Origin: a bacterium Scap17
GTDB taxonomy: Bacteria > Pseudomonadota > Gammaproteobacteria > Pseudomonadales > Halomonadaceae
Direction: 5' to 3'
Assembly (NCBI GenBank): GCA_013376735.1
Contig: VINJ01000001.1
Location: 124,001-188,000, forward strand
DNA length: 64,000 bases
The position numbers and the translations under genes are program-made. Positions 8,041-16,867 of the stretch are shown in pieces; position 1 is the first letter of the stretch, and each line of letters opens with the position of its first letter. The notes beneath the pieces were generated by a model, which was not told the DNA's origin, ran no database searches, and worked only from the letters and a program-made list of their open reading frames with translations.

Positions 8041-8609
8041 TACACCAGCTCCTCATCGTGGTCAGGGGTGTCATCGCTCGCATGCGGGGAGGGCAGGCGG
8101 CCCATCAGGAACAGCAGGTGTCGGCCGGCTTCCGCCACGCCTTGCAGCATCATCAGGATGGCGATGGCTGGAATCAGGGTCTTGAGCAGGTAGACGCCCG
8201 GAAGGCCGCCGGATTCGGGGGAGGCTTCCTTGATGTCCCAGGAATCGCCCACGTAACCGAGGCTGGAGAGCAGGATGAATGTCATCACCGGGAACAGCAG
8301 GAACAGGGTGCCGCCGAGATCGACCCACGACTTTCCGCGGTGCGACATGCGCTGATAGAAGATATCCACCCGCACATGGCCGTCGTGCTTGAGCGTGTAG
8401 CTGGCGGCGAGCAGGAAGACGGCCGCGTGCATGTACATCACGGATTCCTGCATGGGGATGCTGTTGATATTGAAGACGTAGCGCAGCATCACGATGATGA
8501 ATTCGACCAGCATCATGATGACGACCAGCCAGGATACGCAGCGTCCCAGCCCCTCGGTCATGCGGTCGAGCCCTGTGAGCCAGCCGGGGGTAGAGGCATT
8601 GGCAGACAT
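8040..8609 (-). CDS. TRAP transporter small permease (DctQ)
   Basis: About 189 residues from the ATG at 8609 (MSANASTPGWLTGLDRM); the longer frame would begin in low-complexity sequence. Four membrane segments are visible (VSWLVVIMMLVEFIIVMLRY, MYMHAAVFLLAASYTL, LGGTLFLLFPVMTFILL, LIPAIAILMMLQGVAEAG). The motif SVMYMHAAVFLLAASYTLKH with downstream HVRVDIFY is typical of the larger TRAP family. It is the first gene of the dctQ-dctM-takP operon. Confidence 0.88.
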   Translation of the reverse strand: MSANASTPGWLTGLDRMTEGLGRCVSWLVVIMMLVEFIIVMLRYVFNINSIPMQESVMYMHAAVFLLAASYTLKHDGHVRVDIFYQRMSHRGKSWVDLGGTLFLLFPVMTFILLSSLGYVGDSWDIKEASPESGGLPGVYLLKTLIPAIAILMMLQGVAEAGRHLLFLMGRLPSPHASDDTPDHDEELV

Positions 8610-9181
8610 GGAGTCCCCTTGGCCTGCGGGTAGCAGGTGATGATTGTTGGTGTTGTTGTTGCTTTGCCGACAGCGTTTGCTGTGTCTTTGCCAAGCGCTT
8701 GTGTTGCAAGCGATTGCTGGCAAGGTCGCCAATTCAGATGTTGCTCATGTTGTGGTCAGTCGCGGTGTGCAGCAAGCCGTGATGGCATTGCTTTGAACAA
8801 CGCTATTCCACGCTTCATCCCTGTAAGTGACGTCGCTCGGATGCGGCATGTCATCAGTCATCGCTAAGTCAACGATTAATCCACGTCATTGGCAGACAAA
8901 GAGTAGCGAGCGGCGCCACAACAACAAATGGATCATTGGTCTGACAGGCGGCTTTTGCCTTTGCTTGCAGTGAGATAGGCGAGGCAATGCCGGCAGTGAT
9001 GCATGGGAGCGCTCGAGGAAGGACGCGGGTGGGTCGCGTTATGCGTATCAAACCGAAGCCGGCGGGAGCTTGAGTCGTGAAAGCTAGACGGGTGAGCCAC
9101 GCGGTAAAAGGGATGACATTCGGGGAGCGGTATCAGAGTGTCAGGCGTCAGAGATGCATGGCTGAGAGAGGCGCCGGAAAG
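8610..9181. other. 572-base region upstream of the second TRAP operon, no gene seen
   Basis: This gap must contain the operon promoter on the minus strand. Bases 8640-8720 are rich in GTT and GCTTG repeats. ATTGGTCTGACAGG at about 8936 resembles half of a GntR-type TGGTCnGACCA operator but is not palindromic. Short open frames at 8637-8867 (+) and 8869-9051 (-) have no ribosome site or recognisable sequence, so I do not call them. Confidence 0.4.
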
Positions 9182-10012
9182 TCAGGCGAGCCCGATTGCC
9201 TTGCGGCATGCGGCTGGCAGATGGACTTCTACCGCAAGCGGCAGATGGTCGGAGAACAGGTGTGACAGCGTGGTCGGGTGGCTCAAGCGCAGCGTCGAGG
9301 AGACCAGGATATGGTCGAGTCCACGGCGTGGTTGCCAGGCCGGGTAGCTGTTGATGGCCTTGCTGGGGCGGGAATCGAGTGCCTCGTTGAACGCCTTGTG
9401 CTGACGAAGCTGGGCCAGCGTGCAATTGAGGTCGCCCATCACGATGACATGCTTGAGGGGCGCGATCAGCTCGCCAAGGTACTGCAGTTGACGATGCTGG
9501 ATACGGGCACCGAGTGCCAGGTGAGTCACGAAGACATGCAGAGCGTGTTCGCCCTCCCCGAAGCGGGCATGGATGGCCCCGCGTCCCGGTAGGGTGCCGG
9601 GCAGGCTGTGCTCTTCGAGATGGCTGATCGGCAGGCGCGACAGCAGGCCGTTGCTGTGCTGAGCCAGGCGGCCCAGATTGCGGTTGAGCTGCTGATAGCG
9701 ATGCGGGAATTCGGCCGTCTCGGCTAGTGAATCGACCTGATTGACGTTGCCGGAGCGGAAACTGCCCCCATCCACCTCCTGCAGTCCGACGATGTCGTAG
9801 GGCGTGATGGCGGCGGCGATCAGCTCCAGACGCTTGCGGCGCATCGGGTGGGGCAGCACATGCTGCCAACCGCGGGTGACATAGTGATGCCACGCCGCGG
9901 TATGGATACCGACCTGCATGTTGAAGGTCAGCAGACGCAGGGGAGGTGCCGTCTCGTCGAGTCCGGCACCTTCCGTGGCGCTGGCGGCCACTGAGTCAGC
10001 AGCCGCTGCCAT
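9182..10012 (-). CDS. Endonuclease/exonuclease/phosphatase (EEP) family hydrolase
   Basis: About 276 residues, DNase I-like fold. The metal and catalytic motifs appear in order: LTFNMQVG, LQEVD, HLALGARI, GDLNC, LDHILVS and the terminal SDHLPLAVEV. No signal peptide is present, so it is cytoplasmic. The ATG at 10012 shares one base with the dsbA stop (TGATG), so it is coupled to dsbA. The order of this enzyme, dsbA, cytochrome c4 and engB recurs in pseudomonads. Substrate (DNA, RNA or a phosphodiester) cannot be told from sequence. Confidence 0.85.
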   Translation of the reverse strand: MAAAADSVAASATEGAGLDETAPPLRLLTFNMQVGIHTAAWHHYVTRGWQHVLPHPMRRKRLELIAAAITPYDIVGLQEVDGGSFRSGNVNQVDSLAETAEFPHRYQQLNRNLGRLAQHSNGLLSRLPISHLEEHSLPGTLPGRGAIHARFGEGEHALHVFVTHLALGARIQHRQLQYLGELIAPLKHVIVMGDLNCTLAQLRQHKAFNEALDSRPSKAINSYPAWQPRRGLDHILVSSTLRLSHPTTLSHLFSDHLPLAVEVHLPAACRKAIGLA

Positions 10013-10656
10013 CAAGCGGCGTCCTTGCTGCCGGCTTTCTCTTCACGCACCTGCTCGACCAGCTCGTCGGTGATCTTGAGCATGTTCTGCAGTGAACCAG
10101 CCGTGCTCGGCGAGATGACATAGCGGCCATCGACGATCAGTGCCGGTACGCCCATGATCTTGTAGGCACGCATCTGGGCGTGGGCCTGATTGACCTGGCT
10201 CTTCACGCCGAAGGAGGTCAGCGACTTCTTGGCGTTTTCTTCGCTGACGCCGTAGTCGCTGTAGAACTTGGCGATATCATCCGGATCGGTCAGGCGCTGG
10301 TGGTCCTGATGGATGGCATCGAAGAAGGCCTTGTGGGTCTCGTCGAGGATGCCCAGGTCCTTGGCGGCATAGAAGGCATAGGCGTGCTTGACCCAGTCCT
10401 GCCCCATGGTGGCCGGCAGGCGGTTGAAGGTCACGTCGCTCGGCAACTCATCGACCCACGGCTCGAGGCTGGATTCCAGCGCGTAGCAATGCGGGCAGCC
10501 ATACCAGAATGCCTCGACCACTTCGACGTTGCCTGCCGGCGCATCGGTCTTCACCGGCTCGTCGAGCACCTGGTAGTCCTTGCCAGCTTCAGCGGCGAAA
10601 ACGCTTGCTGACAGGCCAAGGCCCGCCACCAGAGTCAGTAGGGGTTTCCACTTCAT
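10012..10656 (-). CDS. dsbA: Thiol:disulfide interchange protein DsbA
   Basis: A 214-residue periplasmic oxidase that introduces disulfides into exported proteins. The ATG at 10656 is preceded by GGAGATG and starts a signal peptide (MKWKPLLTLVAGLGLSASVF, AA). The thioredoxin-fold active site is CPHC at residues 54-57 within FWYGCPHC, and the cis-proline loop is GVPALIVDGRY. The C-terminus is charged (EEKAGSKDAA). The downstream EEP hydrolase overlaps it by one base. DsbB is not in the window. Confidence 0.95.
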   Translation of the reverse strand: MKWKPLLTLVAGLGLSASVFAAEAGKDYQVLDEPVKTDAPAGNVEVVEAFWYGCPHCYALESSLEPWVDELPSDVTFNRLPATMGQDWVKHAYAFYAAKDLGILDETHKAFFDAIHQDHQRLTDPDDIAKFYSDYGVSEENAKKSLTSFGVKSQVNQAHAQMRAYKIMGVPALIVDGRYVISPSTAGSLQNMLKITDELVEQVREEKAGSKDAA

Positions 10657-10933
10657 GGAACATCTCCATCGGATTGAGGCATGCCCGGTGATGATACCCG
10701 GCAACATTAGTGATGCATCGAGTATGCGTGTCAGCCACCACCGCTGTCGAGACTGCCGGGCGGGACACGGCGGATCACTGTCGGGCCAGCCTAGCGCGAC
10801 AAGGTTGACCGCTGGATGAACGCCGTTCGAGCAAGCCCCGTACAAGGCGTCGCTTGACCACGCCCCTTGAAAGGCGTGCTGGTGCTGGTCGTCATCAAGT
10901 CAGTCATACGCGACACCCGGCTGAACGGATGCC

Positions 10934-11593
10934 TCAGCGCAGGCCGTGGAGATATTCGGCCACCTGCTGCATATCGCTGTCACTCATGCGCGCGGCGATG
11001 CTGCTCATGATGGCGTTCGGGTCGTTGTCGCGGCTGCCGTCGCGGAAGGCCTTGAGTGCTGAGACGGTATAGGCGGGGAATTGCCCGGCCAGCGCCGGAT
11101 AACCTGCCGAGTCGATGCCTTCACCGCGCGGACCATGACAGGCTGTGCAGGCCGCGATGCCACGCTCGAGCGAGCCGGCCCGATACAGCACCTCGCCTGC
11201 ACGGGCCGCCTCTGGCTCGGCCTGACCACGATTGGCGGGCTGCGCGGCGTAATGGGCCGCGATATCGGCGATGTCCTGATCGCTCAGGTTGTCGGCGATA
11301 CCGGCCATCTGCGGCACCGAGCGGCGACCATCCCGGATGTCGGCCGTCTGCTTGCGCAGGTAGTGGGCCTGCTGGCCAGCAAGATGGGGGAAGGCCGGCG
11401 TCGGCGAGATGCCCTGGGCGCCATGACAGGCAGCACAGACGGCAGCCTTGGCCTTGCCTGCCGCGGCATCGCCGACCAGCGACTCGGCGGCGGCCCCCGT
11501 CGGCAAGGTGGCGGCCAATGTCGTGGCAGCAAGTGCCAGCAGCAGGCGCAAGGGGCGCTCGGGGATCTGCCTTGGTCTCATCAGCTCATCCAT
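10934..11593 (-). CDS. Cytochrome c4, diheme
   Basis: About 219 residues from the ATG at 11593, which follows AGGGA at a spacing of 8; an ATG at 11581 is a possible alternative. A signal peptide ([20 protein letters not shown]) leads to two class I cytochrome c domains, each with a haem-binding site: CAACHG in the first half and CTACHG in the second, plus distal-Met regions near QMAG and AIMSS. This duplicated layout is cytochrome c4, a periplasmic electron donor to terminal oxidases. It is divergent from engB as in pseudomonads. Confidence 0.93.
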   Translation of the reverse strand: MDELMRPRQIPERPLRLLLALAATTLAATLPTGAAAESLVGDAAAGKAKAAVCAACHGAQGISPTPAFPHLAGQQAHYLRKQTADIRDGRRSVPQMAGIADNLSDQDIADIAAHYAAQPANRGQAEPEAARAGEVLYRAGSLERGIAACTACHGPRGEGIDSAGYPALAGQFPAYTVSALKAFRDGSRDNDPNAIMSSIAARMSDSDMQQVAEYLHGLR

Positions 11594-11990
11594 TTCACTG
11601 GTCCCTGTTTCACGAAGAGGCCCGTTCGGGGCTTGTATCATCCGGCGTGGATGGTGGCCTCTGTCATTTCCCCGGTGCCCGCGCCGTGCTGCGCGCGGTG
11701 AGAAGTGCCCCCCGCTCTCGCAGCCCGTGAGAGCAGGGTGGTACACTAGGCCTCATGATCGCCATGCTGACCTTGCAGGCAGTATAGCGAATCCCCTCAG
11801 GGCGCGTGAGCGTGCCTGTCGTCAGTCGTGTCATCGCAGTTATCCAGTGCATCTTCCCGCTGTCGTCGGCAAGTTGCAGCGCCGATGGCAGGGCAGGCGG
11901 CACTCTTTTCGTTACACCGGTCGTTTCTTCTGCTCTCTCGTGATGTCGCGCGGGCGAGACGTCCGCCTTCAACAGGTATTCAGAACTCCC
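11594..11990. promoter_or_regulatory. Divergent region between cytochrome c4 and engB
   Basis: A 397-base spacer that should hold both promoters. The plus strand has GGTACACTAGG near 11741 and AGTATAGCG near 11781 as possible -10 elements, and GCTCTC/GAGAGC form a small hairpin at about 11714. No small RNA could be recognised with confidence and polA is not adjacent. Confidence 0.35.
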
Positions 11991-12680
11991 ATGGCCGAAT
12001 CAGCTCCTTCGACCCCCAAGCTCCATTATCGTCAGGCGCGCTTCCTGATCAGTGCCGCGACTCTGGCCCAGTGCCCGACGGACGTGGGTGCCGAAGTGGC
12101 CTTCGCGGGTCGCTCCAATGCCGGCAAGTCCAGCGCCATCAATGCGCTGACCTCGCAGAAGGCGTTGGCCCGTACCTCCAAGACTCCCGGCCGCACCCAG
12201 CTGATCAACTATTTCACCATCGGTGAAACGGGCCGCCATCTGGTCGACCTGCCCGGCTATGGCTATGCCAAGGTGCCGGACAAGGTGAAGCGCGAGTGGC
12301 AGTCACATCTGTCCAACTACCTGCGCAACCGCCAGTCGCTGCGGGGCCTGGTGCTGCTGATGGATGTACGCCATCCGCTGTCCGAATTCGACCAGATGAT
12401 GCTGGGCTGGGCCGATGAGGCCAGGATGCCGGTGCATATCCTGCTGACCAAGGCGGACAAGCTGAAGCGCGGGCCGGCGGCGGCAAGCCTGCAGAAGGTG
12501 CGTCACGCGCTCAAGGAATGGGAAGACCTGGTCACCGTGCAGCTGTTCTCGTCGCTGAAGTATTCCGGTGTGGAGCAGGTGCATGCCAAGCTTGACGAGT
12601 GGCTGGCGGACCCGTCGGTGGTGGACGGCGTGGAAGAGGTGGCGGGCGACGAGGCACCGCAGGACCCCTTCGACGACTGA
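11991..12680 (+). CDS. engB: Ribosome biogenesis GTPase EngB (YihA/YsxC)
   Basis: The protein has 229 residues from the ATG at 11991 ([18 protein letters not shown]). GTPase motifs are all visible: G1 GRSNAGKS at residues 40-47, the TPGRTQ switch I element, G3 [10 protein letters not shown], and G4 TKADK. It acts in the cytoplasm in assembly of the 50S ribosomal subunit. The acidic C-terminal tail ([16 protein letters not shown]) is slightly longer than in E. coli. A terminator follows at 12734. Confidence 0.95.
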   Translation: MAESAPSTPKLHYRQARFLISAATLAQCPTDVGAEVAFAGRSNAGKSSAINALTSQKALARTSKTPGRTQLINYFTIGETGRHLVDLPGYGYAKVPDKVKREWQSHLSNYLRNRQSLRGLVLLMDVRHPLSEFDQMMLGWADEARMPVHILLTKADKLKRGPAAASLQKVRHALKEWEDLVTVQLFSSLKYSGVEQVHAKLDEWLADPSVVDGVEEVAGDEAPQDPFDD

Positions 12681-12733
12681 AGGTGCAAGACGATCTGGGG
12701 CGAAGCCTCGAACTACGCCACCTTGCATGACGA

Positions 12734-12760
12734 AACGGCCACCCCTCGGGGTGGCCGTTT
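12734..12760 (+). terminator. Intrinsic terminator of engB
   Basis: AACGGCCACCCC, a TCG loop and GGGGTGGCCGTTT form a 12-bp stem. The flanking A and T residues could let it serve the minus strand weakly too. Confidence 0.8.
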
Positions 12761-12819
12761 GCGTTACGACAGGCACGCTGTCACTCACCTCTGCACTTTT
12801 GCGCTTCCCCCGGGGCCCA

Positions 12820-13167
12820 TTACATGAACAGGCTGCGCGGTGCGCTGGGAATGGGGTCAAGGCGGGTCAGAGAGCTCGTCTCCCTGGGCGCCGAGAGAAT
12901 ATGCGGGGCCTTCACCACAGGCTCGACGACTTCCGGCATCGTCACGGCCTCGCTGGGGGCGAGCAGGCTGCGCATGGCCTCCTGTGGTGAGGCTGCCGGC
13001 ACCTCTTGCGTGCTGGATTGCAACGTCGCGAGGCTGACACGTCCACTGTAGACCGCCACGATGACCAGCAATGCGGATACCAGTACGATGGCCACCCCTT
13101 TCAGCAGGTGCGGCTTCTGGGGAGAGAAAGGTGACACGCGGTAGCGCGGAAGTGAGTGATTGCTCAT
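12820..13167 (-). CDS. Small single-pass membrane protein of unknown function
   Basis: A protein of 115 residues from the ATG at 13167, which has a strong AGGAGAG ribosome site 7 bases upstream; this decides the start against a longer frame beginning at 13290. Residues 1-23 are basic, 24-42 form one membrane helix (GVAIVLVSALLVIVAVYSG), and the remaining 73 residues are Pro/Ser/Glu-rich and probably periplasmic. I do not recognise the family. It is monocistronic, downstream of yigB, and its upstream region contains paired TTGTACA sites and direct repeats (see 13261-13366). Confidence 0.65.
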   Translation of the reverse strand: MSNHSLPRYRVSPFSPQKPHLLKGVAIVLVSALLVIVAVYSGRVSLATLQSSTQEVPAASPQEAMRSLLAPSEAVTMPEVVEPVVKAPHILSAPRETSSLTRLDPIPSAPRSLFM

Positions 13168-13260
13168 GCTGGCCTCTCCTGTTGACGTCGAGGTGGCAGG
13201 CATCTCCCAGCGCAGTCTCAGGAATCTCAGACAGGATTCAACATCGACGACGCCGGGAAA

Positions 13261-13301
13261 CTTGTACATGAAATATGGTTGAAGCGTCATTTTTGTACAA
13301 G
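13261..13301. promoter_or_regulatory. Paired TTGTACA elements upstream of the small membrane gene
   Basis: CTTGTACA at 13261-13268 and TGTACAAG at 13294-13301 form an inverted pair 25 bases apart; the second lies within the perfect palindrome TTGTACAA. Together they bracket a TTGTAC-like -35 and a CATATT-like -10 on the minus strand, a plausible operator and promoter for 12820-13167. Confidence 0.4.
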
Positions 13302-13309
13302 TTTTAATT

Positions 13310-13366
13310 CACTCAGTCATTCCGCTACTTGCTCTGCCACTCAGTCATTCCCTCACTCAGTCATTC
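13310..13366. repeat. Three 13-bp direct repeats
   Basis: CACTCAGTCATTC occurs at 13310-13322, 13338-13350 and 13354-13366. The third copy covers the yigB stop codon and its last codons; the other two are in the spacer. Confidence 0.9.
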
Positions 13367-14076
13367 AGGCGCGCAATCAGCGCCGGCAGTTCGCGAACGT
13401 GCGAGATGACATGTACACCTGTCGGGACGGGGCCCGGGGCACCCTGACCCTTGACGTCGATCCAGGCAGCCTGCATACCCAGGCGCGCGGCAGGCAATGC
13501 ATCCTCTTTCCATGAGTCACCGACATGCAGGGTGGTGGAGGGGCGGCTGCCCAGGCGTGCCATGGCGGCGAGGAAGGGGCGTGCATCCGGCTTGGGCGCC
13601 AGCCATTCGCCGGCGGCGATGCTGAACTCGAAGTGATGGTCCAGCGCGAGGCGAGCCAGGTCGACATTGCCATTGGTGATGGCACCAAGGCGGTAATCGC
13701 GGGCGAGTGAGTCGAGCAGCTCGCTGGCTTCCGGGAAGGGCGTCAATTCGTGGCGCAGCGCCAGGAAGCGCTCGATGGCGGCGCGTGACCAGTGGCCCGC
13801 CTGCTCATCATCATGCCCGGCATCGCGCAGCATGGCGTGCATGGCCTCGCGGCGCAGCCAGGTGAAATCACCGCGGCGTAGCGGGTGCTCCAGACCCAGC
13901 GCCATGCGGCGGCGGGTGTATTCCTCGAGGGGGAAGTCGTTGGCATGTCCGATTTCGCCATCCAGCCAGGCGTAATGCTCGGCCTCGGCGCGCTCCATCA
14001 CCGCGCGATTTGCCCAAAGGGTGTCATCGAGATCGAAGGTCAAGGCCGTCAGGCGAGGTGCGTTGGCAGGCGTCAC
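13357..14076 (-). CDS. yigB: HAD-family phosphatase YigB
   Basis: A 239-residue haloacid-dehalogenase phosphatase. Motif I is FDLDDTLW (nucleophile Asp15, acid/base Asp17), motif II is in GAITNGN, and the final motif is LHVGDSWKEDALPAARLGM. Its place directly after xerC, overlapping it by four bases, is the standard gammaproteobacterial dapF-DUF484-xerC-yigB arrangement. In E. coli YigB dephosphorylates the riboflavin precursor ARPP among other sugar phosphates; assignment here rests on family and context. Confidence 0.88.
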   Translation of the reverse strand: MTPANAPRLTALTFDLDDTLWANRAVMERAEAEHYAWLDGEIGHANDFPLEEYTRRRMALGLEHPLRRGDFTWLRREAMHAMLRDAGHDDEQAGHWSRAAIERFLALRHELTPFPEASELLDSLARDYRLGAITNGNVDLARLALDHHFEFSIAAGEWLAPKPDARPFLAAMARLGSRPSTTLHVGDSWKEDALPAARLGMQAAWIDVKGQGAPGPVPTGVHVISHVRELPALIARLND

Positions 14077-15167
14077 AGGGTGTCATCCTTGAGCGGGGCA
14101 TCAATTGGGGAGGTGGCGTCGGTGTCTGATGTTGCCGTCGCTGATCCGCGCTGGCGGCGGGCGCGAGGGTGGGCCTGATCATAGGCGCTGGCCAGTTGCT
14201 GCCAGTCGAGGCGCGTGTAGACCTGGGTGGTCGAGAGGTGGACGTGTCCCAGCAGTTCCTGCACGGCGCGCAGGTCGCCGCTGGATTCGAGCAGATGGCT
14301 GGCGAAGGAGTGGCGCAGGCGATGCGGGTGCAGATGCTCGGGCAGGCCGCGTTCTTTGGCCTGCGCCACCAGCCGGAGCTGAACCCCACGCTGACCGAGG
14401 CGGCTCCCCTGCTGGCCGACGAACACTGCCGGCTCGTCCTGGGCGGCGAGCTGGCCGCGCACCATCAGCCAGGCATCCAGCGCCTGGCGGGCGCGTGAGC
14501 CGATCGGCAGCTGGCGGGGCTTGTCGCCCTTGCCGCGCACGCGCAGGCGGCGGGTTTCCAGCATGTCGAGGTCGAGGCTGACCAGCTCCGAGAGACGCAA
14601 GCCCGCGCCGTAGAGCAGTTCCAGCATTGCCTGATCGCGGATCGCCAGCGGCGTGCCGTCATGCGGGCAGTCGAGAAAGCGCGCGAGGCTGTCGATATCC
14701 ACCGGGCGTGGCAGGTGGTCCGGCAGGCGCGGGGTCTGCACCAGCCCCGCCGGGTTGTGTGGCAGCACATCCTGCTCGACCAGCCAGCCACAGAAGCGGC
14801 TAATCGCTGCGCGCCGCCGCGCCAATGAGCGTGGCGCGAGGCCACGACTGCGCTCGGCCCCCAGAAAACGCCTGAGTGTCGGGACGTCCAGCGCCTGCCA
14901 ATCCTGCGGCAGGGGCGCCGCGTCCTTTTCACCAGCGGCGCTGCTGTCCGCTGCGGGGCGCAGCATGAAGGCGGTCAACGCCTGCAGATCACGCGCGTAG
15001 GCGCTGACGGTCGCGTGGCTGCTGTCGAGGGCAAGCTCTGCCAGAAATTCCCGACAGGTAGCGGACAGCGTCTGCTCGGCGGCAAGGGGATCGGCGTTGC
15101 TCGCTGAGGCGCCTTCGGTGGAGGTATCGGCGGCTGAGGCGCCGTGGACCGAGTCGAGGCGGCTCAT
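14073..15167 (-). CDS. xerC: Tyrosine recombinase XerC
   Basis: A site-specific recombinase that with XerD resolves chromosome dimers at dif. The catalytic residues are all present: Arg191 (GAGLRLSEL), Lys213 (RGKGDK), His282 and Arg285 (HPHRLRHSF), His308 (LLGHVHLSTT) and Tyr317 (QVYTRLD). At 364 residues it is about 65 longer than E. coli XerC: roughly 25 extra at the N-terminus, an insert around 71-90 (PAADSSAAGEKDAAPLPQDW), and a tail of about 28. It overlaps DUF484 and yigB by four bases each. Confidence 0.94.
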   Translation of the reverse strand: MSRLDSVHGASAADTSTEGASASNADPLAAEQTLSATCREFLAELALDSSHATVSAYARDLQALTAFMLRPAADSSAAGEKDAAPLPQDWQALDVPTLRRFLGAERSRGLAPRSLARRRAAISRFCGWLVEQDVLPHNPAGLVQTPRLPDHLPRPVDIDSLARFLDCPHDGTPLAIRDQAMLELLYGAGLRLSELVSLDLDMLETRRLRVRGKGDKPRQLPIGSRARQALDAWLMVRGQLAAQDEPAVFVGQQGSRLGQRGVQLRLVAQAKERGLPEHLHPHRLRHSFASHLLESSGDLRAVQELLGHVHLSTTQVYTRLDWQQLASAYDQAHPRARRQRGSATATSDTDATSPIDAPLKDDTL

Positions 15168-15955
15168 CGGCTGGCCTGGTCGTCACGGCTCGAGGTGCGC
15201 AGAGGCGGCTGGCCCGGGGCATCGCGGCCCAGGCAGCGGGCCAGCACGTCGCCGAGGTACTCGGGAAACAGGGTGTCGAGACCGGCACGGAACTGCTCGG
15301 CGTCGGCACTCGCCACCACCAGATAGCCCAGACACTCACCACGGGTCAGGCGCACGATGACGGCGGAGCCGCGCGTGGCATCGGTCTGGCTTGCATCGAC
15401 GAGGTCTGCACAGTCGGCGCCGAGTGGCCACTGATGATCGGGCAGCAGGGCCTCCCAGCGCGTGCGTGGCATGGCCAGGCAGCGGCTGGCACGACCCTCG
15501 AGCAGCCGCTCGAACTGCTCGCCGCGCGCATCCTCAAGCGCCCGACGCGGCGGCTGTGCCGAAGCATCGGCATCGCGCTGCCACAGGCAGACGGCTGCGA
15601 TGTCGAACAGCTCGCTGAGGCGTGTAGACAGCGTTTCGGCCAGCGCATCATCGGACTCGGCATCGAGCAGATCCAGCACCAGCTGACGCAGGCGCTGATA
15701 GCGACTCTCGTTGTCGCGCGCGGCGGTCAACAGCTCCTCGAGGCGCTCTTCTGCCTGATCGGTCCGCCCGCGCAGGTCATGTACCAGCCGCTCCAGCAAC
15801 GAGATGCTGCCGCCGCGCGCTTCCGGGTGTGGCACCCGCATGCGTTGCAGCAACCCTTCACGCCCCTCGAAGAAGTCGGGGTGCGTGGCCAGCCATTCGG
15901 CGACTCGATCCGGGTCCAGCGTGCGCGGGCGACGTGACACGGGTGACTCGGCCAT
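15164..15955 (-). CDS. DUF484 family protein
   Basis: The protein has 263 residues. The N-terminus has the DUF484 start (VAEWLATHPDFFEGREGLLQRMRVPHPEARGG, beginning near residue 18), followed by a predicted coiled coil (LLERLVHDLRGRTDQAEERL) and a GAF-like C-terminal half ending in the typical LGYLVVASADAEQFRAGLDT region. Function is unknown. It sits between dapF and xerC in nearly all gammaproteobacteria, and overlaps xerC by four bases here. Confidence 0.9.
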   Translation of the reverse strand: MAESPVSRRPRTLDPDRVAEWLATHPDFFEGREGLLQRMRVPHPEARGGSISLLERLVHDLRGRTDQAEERLEELLTAARDNESRYQRLRQLVLDLLDAESDDALAETLSTRLSELFDIAAVCLWQRDADASAQPPRRALEDARGEQFERLLEGRASRCLAMPRTRWEALLPDHQWPLGADCADLVDASQTDATRGSAVIVRLTRGECLGYLVVASADAEQFRAGLDTLFPEYLGDVLARCLGRDAPGQPPLRTSSRDDQASR

Positions 15956-16036
15956 GTGGGGCTCCTTGCGGACGGTTTGGTAGCGAGACGCTGTCGGTCA
16001 TGTTTCCGGCAGCGTCCCTCGGCTGGGGCAGGCGAT

Positions 16037-16867
16037 CTACAGAATGATGCGGCCTTCGAAGACGGTCTCGGCGGGACCGGTCATGAATACCGGCTGGCCG
16101 TCACCAGCCCATTCGATGCTCAGGGTGCCGCCGGGCAGCGTGACGTTGACCGGGCTTGCCAGCAGGCCACGGCGAATGCCGGAGGCGACCGCCGCACAGG
16201 CGCCGGTGCCACAGGCCAGCGTCTCGCCGACGCCGCGCTCGAAGACACGCAGGCGCGCCTCATGCGGCGTGACGACCTCGAGGAAACCGGCATTGACGCG
16301 CTTGGCGAAGCGCGGATGCGCCTCGATCCGCGGACCCAGCGTCAGTACCGGGGCCTGTTCGACACTGTCGACCAGCAGCACCGCGTGGGGGTTGCCCATC
16401 GAAACGACGCCGATTTCCAGCGTCTCACCGTCGACCTCCAGGGTGTGCACCGGCAGGTCGGCCTCGACCTCGAAGGGCAGCGCGGCGGGGGCGAAGCGCG
16501 GCGCGCCCATGTCGACGCGCACACGACCATCCTCGGCCACGACCAGGGTCAGCGGGCCGCCGGCCGTCTCGACGCGAATCTCGCGCTTGGTGGTCAGGCG
16601 CTGTTCACGCACGAAGCGCGCGAAGCAGCGCGCCCCGTTGCCGCAGTTCTCGACTTCACTGCCATCGGCATTGTAGATGCGATAGCGGAAGTCCATGTCC
16701 GGGTCGCGGGGCGGCTCGACCACCAGCAGCTGGTCGAAGCCGATGCCGAAGTTGCGATCCGCCAGACGGCGGATATCGGCATCGCGCAGGCGACTGCGCT
16801 GCGAGATCAGGTCAATGACCATGAAGTCATTGCCCAGTCCGTGCATCTTGGTGAAGTTCACCAGCAT
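16037..16867 (-). CDS. dapF: Diaminopimelate epimerase
   Basis: A 276-residue PLP-independent epimerase converting LL- to meso-diaminopimelate for lysine and peptidoglycan. The two catalytic cysteines are Cys75 (ENCGNGARC) and Cys219 ([11 protein letters not shown]). The N-terminus [19 protein letters not shown] is canonical. Its ATG shares one base with the lysA stop (TGATG), so translation is coupled to lysA. Together the two genes cover the last two steps of lysine synthesis. Confidence 0.97.
   Translation of the reverse strand: MLVNFTKMHGLGNDFMVIDLISQRSRLRDADIRRLADRNFGIGFDQLLVVEPPRDPDMDFRYRIYNADGSEVENCGNGARCFARFVREQRLTTKREIRVETAGGPLTLVVAEDGRVRVDMGAPRFAPAALPFEVEADLPVHTLEVDGETLEIGVVSMGNPHAVLLVDSVEQAPVLTLGPRIEAHPRFAKRVNAGFLEVVTPHEARLRVFERGVGETLACGTGACAAVASGIRRGLLASPVNVTLPGGTLSIEWAGDGQPVFMTGPAETVFEGRIIL

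Noticed and set aside
8610-9181. Sigma-54 promoter or small genes upstream of the second TRAP operon
   Set aside because: No TGGCAC-N5-TTGC pattern found on the minus strand, and the short frames lack ribosome sites.
13310-13366. CRISPR-like array
   Set aside because: Repeats are only 13 bases with spacers of 15 and 3 bases and no cas genes; not a CRISPR.
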